Shown here piece after piece: positions 51,611-58,805 of a stretch of DNA of 64,000 nt. A program made the translations under genes and the position numbers. This stretch comes from JABFSM01 sp963762545 (GTDB taxonomy: Bacteria > Gemmatimonadota > Gemmatimonadetes > Gemmatimonadales > GWC2-71-9), in NCBI GenBank assembly GCA_963762545.1, contig CAVXLC010000002.1, positions 868,001-932,000 on the forward strand. Reading direction: 5' to 3'. The notes under the pieces are model-generated. The model had not been told where the DNA came from, did no database searches, and saw only the letters and a program-made list of their open reading frames with translations. The first letter of the stretch is position 1; the number at the start of each line of letters is the position of its first letter.

Positions 51611-52165
51611 ATGTCGGCTAGTTCCACGGGAAATCCAGTTGCAGAACCCGAACCATTACCTACTCCCCGCCGCCGGTTCCTGCGGTGGCTGAGCGGGCTG
51701 GGCGCCGCGATGTCGGCGGTCCTGGTCGGCTATCCCACCATTCGGGCCTTCTTCTGGCCGACCCGTGCCCCTCCCAGCACCGACCACTGGGTCAAGGTGG
51801 TGGATGATGTCGCCCTGGTCGACATCGGCACCCCGGTCCGCATCGACTTCGTCGAGCTGGCCAACGATGCCTGGGTAGAGACCCGGGTGCTCAACAGCGT
51901 CTGGGTGTACACCGAAGACGGCGAACATTTCAAGGCCTACAACGGGCACTGCACGCATCTGGGGTGCGGGTTCTTCTACGACAAGGACAAGAAGCACTTC
52001 AGCTGCCCCTGCCACCACGGGGCCTTCGATGTGAAGACCGGGGCGGTCCTGGGCGGTCCGCCGCCCCGCCCGCTCGACGAGCTCCAGGTCCAGGTGCGCG
52101 ACGGCGAAGTGCACGTCAAGTACCAGGACTTCCGGCTCGGCATCGCGGAACGGGTCGAGAGCTAG
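51611..52165 (+). CDS. qcrA: Rieske iron-sulfur subunit of a cytochrome bc complex
   Basis: Passes electrons from quinol to cytochrome c. N-terminal anchor with RRRFLRWL and a hydrophobic helix (about residues 20-48). The cluster motifs are C114-T-H116-L-G-C119 and C132-P-C134-H135-H: C114, H116, C132 and H135 bind the cluster, and C119/C134 form the disulfide, a complete high-potential Rieske. 184 residues. Ribosome site GGAGAAG. First gene of the run that leads to the outer-membrane conduit, diverging from the M20 gene. Confidence 0.94.
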   Translation: MSASSTGNPVAEPEPLPTPRRRFLRWLSGLGAAMSAVLVGYPTIRAFFWPTRAPPSTDHWVKVVDDVALVDIGTPVRIDFVELANDAWVETRVLNSVWVYTEDGEHFKAYNGHCTHLGCGFFYDKDKKHFSCPCHHGAFDVKTGAVLGGPPPRPLDELQVQVRDGEVHVKYQDFRLGIAERVES

Positions 52166-52168
52166 CGC

Positions 52169-53695
52169 ATGAACCCCGTCACCCGCTGGCTCGATGAGCG
52201 TGTGGATCTTGCCGGGCTGCGTCGCGTGCTCCTCGACCGCCCGGTGCCGAGCGGACTCACCTGGTGGCACACGCTGGGCAGCGCCACTCTGGCGGTCTTT
52301 CTGGTGCAGGTCGTCACCGGGGTCGTGCTGGCGACCTACTACTCCCCCTCTCCCGATCACGCCTACGACAGCATCCGGTACATCGACAGCCACGTGGCCA
52401 GTGGGGCGATGCTCCGGGGGATCCACCACTGGGGTGCCTCGGCCATGGTGGTGCTGGTCCTGGCCCACCTGGTTCGCGTCTTCACCTGGGGAGCGTACAA
52501 GTACCCCCGGGAGATCAACTGGACCCTGGGCGTGGGTCTCCTCGCCCTGGTGCTGGCCTTCGGCTTCACCGGCTATCTGCTCCCGTGGGACCAGAAGGCC
52601 TACTGGGCCACCGAGGTGGGGACCAATATCGCCGGCGTCACCCCGGTGGTGGGGAACGCCCTGGTGCGGCTGCTGCGGGGCGGAAGCCAGCTCGGGGCGG
52701 CGACCCTGACGCGGTTCTTCGCCCTCCACGTGCTGCTGTTCCCGATCCTGCTCGTGGCGCTGATCTTCCTGCACGTCGCGCTGGTCATCCGGCAGGGCAT
52801 CGCGGCACGGCCCTGGGCGCTCGAGGCCATGAAGAACCCGGTCACCGGGGAGGTCGAGGACGCGCCCACGCACACCAGCGCCGGGGCCTACCGGAAGTTC
52901 TATCACGCCGCCTACGACGCGGAGAAGAAGGGCGGGGTCCGTTTCTGGCCCGATATCATCGTCAAGGATGTCGGGGTATCGCTCGTGGTGATCGGGATCA
53001 TCGTCCTCCTGGCGCTGCGCTTCGGCGCCGGGCTCGAGGCGCCCGCCGATCCCACCGATCGCGCCTACATCCCCCAGCCCGAGTGGTATTTCCTGCCGTT
53101 CTACCAGCTGCTCAAGCTGGTCCCCGGGACCTGGGAGAGCGCCATCGCCACCGGCGTGCCGGCGCTCCTGATGGTGGTGCTGCTCGCGCTGCCCTTCGTG
53201 GACCGGCGCAGCACCCGGTCGCTTCAACGCCGCCCGGTCGCCCGGCTCTTGCTGGTCGCCCTCCTCGCGGCCTCCGCGATGCTCTTTGGAGCGGCGGTGC
53301 AGGACGCGCCCAAGAAGGCGCCGGAAGTCGGCCGGGTGCTGAGCTCGCAGGAGCGGGCCGGCCGGGCGCTCTTCCTGCGCCAGCAGTGCAACACCTGTCA
53401 CGCGGTGAGCGGTTTGGGCGGCGGCCGGGTGGAAGAGGACGCCCCCGACCTGACCGAGATCGGTCTGCGGCATTCGCCGGCCTGGTTGCACAGCTTCGTG
53501 GAGGATCCCAGCCGCTTTCACCTCACGTCCAAGATGCCGCCCTACGGGCCGCCGACGCTTACCCACCAGGAGATCGAGGAGATCGCGCAATACCTCAGCT
53601 CGTTGCGCGGTGGACCGGTCGCCGCCACTCCGCCGCGGGTACCCGAGTACCACGACACCTTCCCCGCGGTGTCGACCCCCAAGGAGAAGCCATGA
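52169..53695 (+). CDS. qcrB: Cytochrome b6-type subunit fused to a C-terminal cytochrome c domain
   Basis: Quinol-oxidising membrane subunit, 508 residues. Haem b ligands fall at about H86, H100, H187 and H202, with 13 and 14 residues between pair members, as in cytochrome b6 (bc1 has 13 and 13). PEWY (Qo site) is at about 304-307 in the subunit IV-like half. The Cys at position 35 that binds the extra haem in b6f is Thr here. After a last helix (about 357-375) there is a periplasmic cytochrome c domain with C-N-T-C-H (about 407-411) and a distal Met in SKMPPYGPP. 3 bases after qcrA. Confidence 0.93.
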   Translation: MNPVTRWLDERVDLAGLRRVLLDRPVPSGLTWWHTLGSATLAVFLVQVVTGVVLATYYSPSPDHAYDSIRYIDSHVASGAMLRGIHHWGASAMVVLVLAHLVRVFTWGAYKYPREINWTLGVGLLALVLAFGFTGYLLPWDQKAYWATEVGTNIAGVTPVVGNALVRLLRGGSQLGAATLTRFFALHVLLFPILLVALIFLHVALVIRQGIAARPWALEAMKNPVTGEVEDAPTHTSAGAYRKFYHAAYDAEKKGGVRFWPDIIVKDVGVSLVVIGIIVLLALRFGAGLEAPADPTDRAYIPQPEWYFLPFYQLLKLVPGTWESAIATGVPALLMVVLLALPFVDRRSTRSLQRRPVARLLLVALLAASAMLFGAAVQDAPKKAPEVGRVLSSQERAGRALFLRQQCNTCHAVSGLGGGRVEEDAPDLTEIGLRHSPAWLHSFVEDPSRFHLTSKMPPYGPPTLTHQEIEEIAQYLSSLRGGPVAATPPRVPEYHDTFPAVSTPKEKP

Positions 53696-54051
53696 TCACG
53701 CGGTGTTGTCTCCTCGGCCTCCTCTGCCTGTCCGGCGCGGCCACGGCCGCGGCCGCGCAGGCTCCCAATGGCCAGGATCTCTATCAGCTCAGTTGCAAGA
53801 AGTGTCACGGGGTCCTGGGTGTTCCTCCCAAGGCCATCCAGAAGAAGATGGAGAAGGTGGTCACCTTCGACTCGACGTTCGCGACGAAGTTCTCCGAGGA
53901 CTCCATCGTCAAGATTCTGGTGAAGGGCGGCAAGAGCGAGGACATGAAGTCGTTCAAGGACAAGCTGTCTCACGAGGAAATGGTGGCGGTGGCGAAGTAC
54001 GTGCGCCAGCTCGCCACCCGGCCCAAGGCGGCTCCGGGCGCCACGCCGTAA
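53692..54051 (+). CDS. Monohaem cytochrome c, periplasmic
   Basis: 119 residues with a signal peptide (LLCLSGAATAAAAQA) and one haem site C-K-K-C-H at about residues 35-39. Probable Met ligand in SEDMKSF. It is short, like small soluble carriers, and could shuttle electrons between the bc complex and the decahaem cytochrome. The ATG overlaps the cytochrome b stop (ATGA). Confidence 0.88.
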   Translation: MITRCCLLGLLCLSGAATAAAAQAPNGQDLYQLSCKKCHGVLGVPPKAIQKKMEKVVTFDSTFATKFSEDSIVKILVKGGKSEDMKSFKDKLSHEEMVAVAKYVRQLATRPKAAPGATP

Positions 54052-54092
54052 TACGCAGCGCGGCGGTCTCCAGCGGGAAGGGGAGGTCGGTC

Positions 54093-55034
54093 ATGGCATT
54101 CTCGGTAGGCTTCGCGTTCGTCGCGCCGGCGCTGCTTGCCCTCGCCGGCCAGGGCCCCGGGCCGGCCCAGACGGGCCAGGGATACGCCGGCAGCAAGGCG
54201 TGCATGACGGAGTGCCACATCAAGGAGGGCCGGGCGTTCGCCGAGACCTCCAAGGGGAAGCTCTTCCTCGAACACCCGCGCACCGACCTCGAGCGAAAGG
54301 GCTGTGAAGGCTGTCACGGCCCCGGCGCGAAGCACATCGAGTCCGGCGGCGACGACCTGTCGGGGATGACGACCTTCGGCAAGAAATCGAAGACCCCGGT
54401 CGCGGAGCGGAACGCGTTCTGTCTCCAGTGCCACGAAAAGACGGCCCGGATGCTGTGGCAGGGCAGCTCGCACGAGTCACGCGACGTGGCGTGCACCAGC
54501 TGTCACAGCGTCATGCAGAACGCGTCGGAGACCGGCAGCCTGGCCAAGCCGACCGTGTTGCAGACCTGCGGGCAGTGCCATGCCAAGCAGAAGGCGGCGG
54601 CCTTGCGCTCCACCCACATGCCGCTGGGCGAGGTCAAGCTCGAGTGCACCAGCTGCCACAATCCCCACGGCTCGGCCAACCCCAAGCTGCTGCTCGCCAG
54701 CTCGACCAACGAGGCCTGTTACACCTGCCATTCCGAGAAGCGCGGCCCGTTCCTCTGGGAGCACGCTCCGGTGGTGGAGAACTGCGCCAATTGCCACGAT
54801 CCGCACGGCAGCAACCACGAGAAGATGCTGAAGCTGTCGCGGCCGCGCCTGTGCCAGCAGTGCCATCAAGGCACCGGGCATCCGCAGCAACCCCGAGTGA
54901 CGGTCACGTCGTCCACGGGCGTCGTCTCGGCGCTGCCGGCCGACATCCAGTTCCTGATGAACCGGCAGTGCTCCAACTGTCATTTCAACATTCACGGCTC
55001 GAACCATCCTTCGGGTCAGGCGTTCACCCGGTAA
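54093..55034 (+). CDS. Decahaem c-type cytochrome of the MtrA/DmsE/PioA family
   Basis: Periplasmic wire that plugs an outer-membrane barrel for extracellular electron transfer. 313 residues, signal peptide at 1-26. Ten haem sites: one C-x3-C-H (C37-M-T-E-C41-H42) and nine C-x2-C-H at about 71, 110, 134, 159, 185, 209, 231, 254 and 293. Extra His residues (for example HNPHG, HDPHG) provide distal ligands. Size and count match MtrA (about 333 residues, ten haems). Ribosome site GGGGAGG. Next gene is the MtrB/PioB-like barrel, the canonical partner. Confidence 0.9.
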   Translation: MAFSVGFAFVAPALLALAGQGPGPAQTGQGYAGSKACMTECHIKEGRAFAETSKGKLFLEHPRTDLERKGCEGCHGPGAKHIESGGDDLSGMTTFGKKSKTPVAERNAFCLQCHEKTARMLWQGSSHESRDVACTSCHSVMQNASETGSLAKPTVLQTCGQCHAKQKAAALRSTHMPLGEVKLECTSCHNPHGSANPKLLLASSTNEACYTCHSEKRGPFLWEHAPVVENCANCHDPHGSNHEKMLKLSRPRLCQQCHQGTGHPQQPRVTVTSSTGVVSALPADIQFLMNRQCSNCHFNIHGSNHPSGQAFTR

Positions 55035-55060
55035 TCGGCCGCGGGACAGGAGACCGACCA

Positions 55061-57241
55061 ATGCGAATCCAGACCCTCGCCGTCGCGCTGCTCGCCACCG
55101 GAGCGCTGGCGCCCGGATTGCCGCGCCGGGCCGAGGCGCAGGACTCGGCGAAGACCGCGATCATCTGGGCGGCCGAAATCGCAAACCGGGAGTATCTGCG
55201 GGGCGTCGCTCCCCAGGACCGGGGCAAGTTCGAGCAGTATCGGGCGGTGCCCGCGGGACCGCTGTTCCAGCAGTTCTTCCTGCGATTCACGCCGGCCGAC
55301 AGCCTCCCGACCCTGCAGCTCTCCGGGCATCGGCTGGGCGAGCTGGACCAGAGTCTCTGGTTCCGCGCCCAGCAGCCCGGCCAGCTCAACTTCCAGGTTC
55401 GGTGGGACCGGATTCCCCATACCTTCTCGACCACCGCCCGCGCCCTGGGCACCCAGACCCTTCGAGGGGTGTATACCCTGCCGGTGCCTCGTCCCGACAC
55501 CGCCACGCTCAACTCCTCGGCCTACCTGGCGCCGGTGCGCACCCGGTGGGACCCGATCAAGCTCTCGCTCGCGGTGACCCCCAAACCGGAATGGGACTTC
55601 AAGGCGGAATACACCCACACCGGCAAGAACGGTGACCGGCCGATGGGCATGGCGATGGGCGGCCCGGGCAACAACACCCGGGAGATCCTCGAGCCGATCG
55701 ATCAGACCATGCACGATTTCCGGATCTCGCAGTCGTACGCCCGGCCTCGTTACCAGGTGATGGTGGCGTACGGCCTGTCCCAGTTCACCAATGCGCTGCA
55801 GTCGGTGACGTCGGACAATCCGATCGTCACGGTGGACACCCTGCGGGCCGGCACGTCCCGGGGCCGCACCGCCCTGGCCCCGAATAACCTCGCGCAGAGC
55901 CTGACCGCGACGGCCGGGGTCAATCTCCCCCGGCGAACCCGGATCACCGGCACGTTCTCGTACGGGTGGCGGACGCAGAACCAGGCCTTCATTCCCGCCA
56001 CGATCAACTCGAAAAACCTCGATAGCCTGGCGCGTGCCGGCTACGTCTTCCCCACCAGCCTGCACGGCAGCGTTCACACCACCAGTGCGAATCTGTCGCT
56101 CAACAGCCGGCCGCTTCGCACCGTGACCGTCAACGCGCGATACCGCCGCTACGATTTCCAGGACAAGACCGCCGACATCTCGATGCCCATCCTGGTCATC
56201 AGCGACCGGACTACGGCCGCCGGCGAGACCCGGGAAGGGTTCCCCTTCACCCAGGACAACGCGGACGTCAGCGCCGGCTGGCGGCCGATACCCTCGCTGG
56301 GGCTCACGGCTGGATACGCCTGGGATCGGATGGACCGCGACACGGCGGTGCGCAACGTGAATCGGGATACCGAGAAGACTCGCCGGGTCAGCCTCGACTA
56401 CAGCGGGATCGAATGGCTCACCCTCCGCGGCTCCGTGAGCTACGCCACCCGCCGCGGGGACGTCTACCACCAGGTCGACGCGTCAGAGAACCCCGATTCC
56501 CGGCGCTTCGACGAGGCCGATCGCAATCTGACCCGGGTGAGCTTCCTGGCGCTGGCCACTCCCATCGACCAGATCGATGTGATGGGAACCCTGGACGTGG
56601 GGACCGCCAAGTACATCCACTCCGCCTTCGGGGTCCAGAAGGACAACAGCACCGCGGTCGGCGGGGAAGTCGACTGGAGCCCGTCGCCCCGGTTCTCGAT
56701 CGGCGGCGGCTACGTCCGCGAGTCGTACCGCAATGAGTTCATGAGCCGCTACCGCACCGGGAGTACCCCCGCGACACTGGCGAATCCCACCTGGACCTGG
56801 CTGGCCATCAACACCGACGTGAGCAACGTGGTCTCCGCCAATGTCCGGGCGGTCCTCATCCCGGACCGGCTGGAGGCGGGCGGGCTCTGGGAATACTCGA
56901 AGGCGCACTTCCTCATGGCGGCAGCCAATCTGGCGACCCCGAGCGGGGGAACCGCGGCGCAGAACGCCGCCGCGACCGCGATGGATTTCCCCAAGATGAC
57001 GCAGAAGTTGCAGCCGCTCACGGTGTACGTCCGCTACCTGGTCCTGCGTGAATGGGCAATGACCCTCCAGTATCAGAGCGACTTCTACAACGCATTCGAT
57101 TTCCGGACGACCGGCCTGCAGCCGGCCACGGGGAACCATGTGTTCCTCGGCAACGACCTCCGGAACTACGGCGCGCGGTATCTGACCGTCGCGTTGAGCT
57201 ACCGGCCGGGGCTGCTGAAACGCAGCCGGTCAACGATGTAA
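55061..57241 (+). CDS. MtrB/PioB-like decahaem-associated outer-membrane beta-barrel
   Basis: 726 residues, signal peptide ending RRAEA-Q. The mature part is dominated by alternating amphipathic beta-strands (for example LNFQVRWDRIPHTFST, FKAEYTHTGKNGDR, ARYRRYDFQDKTAD, YVRYLVLREWAMTLQYQSDFYNAF) and ends with strands around the LTVALSYRP segment, typical of MtrB/PioB porins (about 700 residues). It would encase the decahaem cytochrome and span the outer membrane. No extracellular MtrC-type cytochrome is next to it. Ribosome site AGGAG. Confidence 0.85.
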   Translation: MRIQTLAVALLATGALAPGLPRRAEAQDSAKTAIIWAAEIANREYLRGVAPQDRGKFEQYRAVPAGPLFQQFFLRFTPADSLPTLQLSGHRLGELDQSLWFRAQQPGQLNFQVRWDRIPHTFSTTARALGTQTLRGVYTLPVPRPDTATLNSSAYLAPVRTRWDPIKLSLAVTPKPEWDFKAEYTHTGKNGDRPMGMAMGGPGNNTREILEPIDQTMHDFRISQSYARPRYQVMVAYGLSQFTNALQSVTSDNPIVTVDTLRAGTSRGRTALAPNNLAQSLTATAGVNLPRRTRITGTFSYGWRTQNQAFIPATINSKNLDSLARAGYVFPTSLHGSVHTTSANLSLNSRPLRTVTVNARYRRYDFQDKTADISMPILVISDRTTAAGETREGFPFTQDNADVSAGWRPIPSLGLTAGYAWDRMDRDTAVRNVNRDTEKTRRVSLDYSGIEWLTLRGSVSYATRRGDVYHQVDASENPDSRRFDEADRNLTRVSFLALATPIDQIDVMGTLDVGTAKYIHSAFGVQKDNSTAVGGEVDWSPSPRFSIGGGYVRESYRNEFMSRYRTGSTPATLANPTWTWLAINTDVSNVVSANVRAVLIPDRLEAGGLWEYSKAHFLMAAANLATPSGGTAAQNAAATAMDFPKMTQKLQPLTVYVRYLVLREWAMTLQYQSDFYNAFDFRTTGLQPATGNHVFLGNDLRNYGARYLTVALSYRPGLLKRSRSTM

Positions 57242-57253
57242 GAGTGACCCGGC

Positions 57254-57269
57254 CGGCGGTGCGCCGCCG
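57254..57269 (+). terminator. Short GC hairpin between the barrel gene and the 39-residue gene
   Basis: Stem CGGCGG (57254-57259) with CCGCCG (57264-57269) around a 4-base loop, 13 bases after the barrel stop. There is no T-run, and the next ribosome site follows 10 bases later, so it might be a weak attenuator or mRNA-stability element. Confidence 0.3.
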
Positions 57270-57289
57270 AACCGGGAAAGGAGGCTGGC

Positions 57290-57409
57290 ATGAACGTCTC
57301 CACCCTGCTGCCCCGCATCATTTTCGGAATGCTGTTTCTGCTCGCGCTCTTGTTCCTCCTGGCGATGGTGATCGGCTCCGGAGTCATCATCTTCGCCGGG
57401 CACTACTGA
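57290..57409 (+). CDS. 39-residue single-helix membrane protein, last gene of the electron-transfer run
   Basis: A 39-codon frame with a near-perfect ribosome site (AAAGGAGG) 7 bases before its ATG. The product has one strongly hydrophobic helix from about residue 9 to 35 (MLFLLALLFLLAMVIGSG in the middle) and ends in FAGHY. It is too short for normal gene-length cut-offs. The spacing to the barrel gene (48 bases) suggests the same transcript. It could be an assembly or anchoring subunit of the redox complex; the function is unknown. Confidence 0.72.
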   Translation: MNVSTLLPRIIFGMLFLLALLFLLAMVIGSGVIIFAGHY

Positions 57410-57536
57410 GCGGGGGAGGCTGTCTCGGTCGGTGCACCGCGGCAGCCTCCTGATGGACGAGGGGATGGCCCCACCGGAAGAGTTCGGCCGCGATCGCGCG
57501 CAGGCGCAACGGTCTCCGAGGGCTGCAGGGCGGGTC

Positions 57537-57564
57537 TTGACATATCAAAAAGACTTGTTACGTT
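57537..57564 (+). promoter_or_regulatory. arsR promoter with ArsR-type operator box
   Basis: TTGACA (57537-57542), a 16-base spacer, then extended -10 TG-T-TACGTT (hexamer 57559-57564), ending 7 bases before the arsR ATG. The operator TATCAA-N6-TTGTTA (57543-57560) fills the spacer, so bound ArsR would block RNA polymerase. The same half-sites recur before arsM at 57939. Confidence 0.75.
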
Positions 57565-57571
57565 GACTGGC

Positions 57572-57910
57572 ATGCCGTCCACCACCTCACTCGACCTGGC
57601 CCGCGCTGCGCGCCTCTTCGACGCCCTGTCCGACGAGACCCGCCTCGGCATCCTGGGCATGCTCCGGGGTGGGGAACACTGCGTCTGCGACCTCCAGACC
57701 GCCTTCGACGCGGCCCAGTCTCGGCTCTCCTATCACCTGAAGGTTCTCAAGGCCGCCGGCCTCGTGACCGACCGGCAGGAGGGACGCTGGTCCTACTACT
57801 CGGCCGTCCCGGACGCGCTGGCCGAGGCGCATGACGCGGTGCGCACGCTGGCCACGGACCACCGCCGCGGCCATCAGGAGCTCAAGGTGCTGGGCAAATG
57901 CTGCAGCTGA
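57572..57910 (+). CDS. arsR: Arsenical resistance repressor ArsR (ArsR/SmtB family)
   Basis: Winged-helix repressor released by As(III). 112 residues. The As-binding motif is in the HTH region: EHCVCDLQTAF (C-V-C), with the recognition helix SQSRLSYHLKVLKAAGLV-like segment (about residues 48-64) and beta-wing DRQEGRWSYYS. A C-terminal C-C pair may add ligands. ATG 57572 is 7 bases after the -10, so the mRNA is probably leaderless; TTG 57563 is an alternative. It controls itself and very likely arsM. Confidence 0.92.
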   Translation: MPSTTSLDLARAARLFDALSDETRLGILGMLRGGEHCVCDLQTAFDAAQSRLSYHLKVLKAAGLVTDRQEGRWSYYSAVPDALAEAHDAVRTLATDHRRGHQELKVLGKCCS

Positions 57911-57938
57911 GCGCTCGCGCCCTTTTTTTTGATTGATC

Positions 57939-57956
57939 TATCAATATTCTTTGATA
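57939..57956 (+). promoter_or_regulatory. ArsR-type operator box upstream of arsM
   Basis: TATCAA-TATTCT-TTGATA, a perfect 6-6-6 inverted repeat, 9 bases before the arsM start codon. A second overlapping palindrome ATTGAT-CT-ATCAAT (57932-57945) precedes it. The same half-sites occur at the arsR promoter (TATCAA-N6-TTGTTA). A T8 run at 57923-57930, after a GC-rich stretch, may also end part of the arsR transcripts. Confidence 0.72.
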
Positions 57957-57965
57957 AGAGGAACC

Positions 57966-58805
57966 ATGACGAAAGCCCCCGAAGTCACCGAGATCGTCCG
58001 CGAGAAGTATGGCGAGCTGGCCCGCCGGGTCCTGAACGACCAGGCCAAGGGCACCACCTCCTGCTGCGGCCCCACCTGCTGCGGCGGCGGAGCGGGAGCC
58101 ACGGCCGACCCGATCACCAGCAACCTCTACGTCAGCGGGGAAACCAGCGTGCTCCCCTCCTCGGCGGTGCTGGCGTCGCTCGGGTGCGGCAATCCCACGG
58201 CGCTGGCCGAGCTCAAGCCGGGCGAGGTGGTCCTGGACCTGGGTTCCGGCGGCGGGATCGACGTACTGCTCTCGGCCCGGCGGGTCGGGCCGACCGGCAA
58301 GGCGTACGGCCTCGACATGACCGACGACATGCTGGCGCTGGCGCGCCGGAATGCCGAGGAGGCGGGCGTGACCAACGTCACCTTCCTCAAAGGTCAGATC
58401 GAGCAGATTCCGCTTCCCGATGCGTCGGTGGACGTCATCATCTCCAACTGCGTGATCAACCTCTCCGGCGACAAGCGTCGCGTGCTGGCGGAGGCGTTCC
58501 GGGTGCTCAAGCCGGGTGGGCGGTTCGCCGTGAGCGACGTGGTGGTGCGGGGTGTGGTGCCCGCCGAAGTCCGGCGCAGCATGGAGCTCTGGGTCGGGTG
58601 CGTGGCCGGCGCGCTGGAGGAAGCCGAATTCAAGCGCCTGTTGACTGACGTGGGCTTCCGGAACCCGACCATCGAGCCGACCCGGATCTACCAGAGCGAG
58701 GATGCGCGGGGGTTCCTGACCGAAGCGGGCATCGACGTAGATGCCAACCTCGACCAGATCGACGGTCGCTTCATGGCCGCGTTCGTGCGCGCCAGCAAGC
58801 CCTGA
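57966..58805 (+). CDS. arsM: Arsenite S-adenosylmethionine methyltransferase ArsM
   Basis: Methylates As(III), giving less toxic or volatile forms. 279 residues. VREKYGELARRVL and the Cys-rich SCCGPTCCGG near the N-terminus are typical. SAM binding: VLDLGSGGGIDVLLSARRVG. The As-binding cysteines are in ISNCVINL (about 160) and LWVGCVAGAL (about 212). Start ATG 57966 with AGAGGA upstream. It is coupled to the next gene by a one-base overlap. Confidence 0.93.
   Translation: MTKAPEVTEIVREKYGELARRVLNDQAKGTTSCCGPTCCGGGAGATADPITSNLYVSGETSVLPSSAVLASLGCGNPTALAELKPGEVVLDLGSGGGIDVLLSARRVGPTGKAYGLDMTDDMLALARRNAEEAGVTNVTFLKGQIEQIPLPDASVDVIISNCVINLSGDKRRVLAEAFRVLKPGGRFAVSDVVVRGVVPAEVRRSMELWVGCVAGALEEAEFKRLLTDVGFRNPTIEPTRIYQSEDARGFLTEAGIDVDANLDQIDGRFMAAFVRASKP

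Noticed and set aside
57911..57930. Strong intrinsic terminator after arsR
   Set aside because: A T8 run is present but the preceding GCGC/GCGC stem is only four pairs; not strong enough to list separately.
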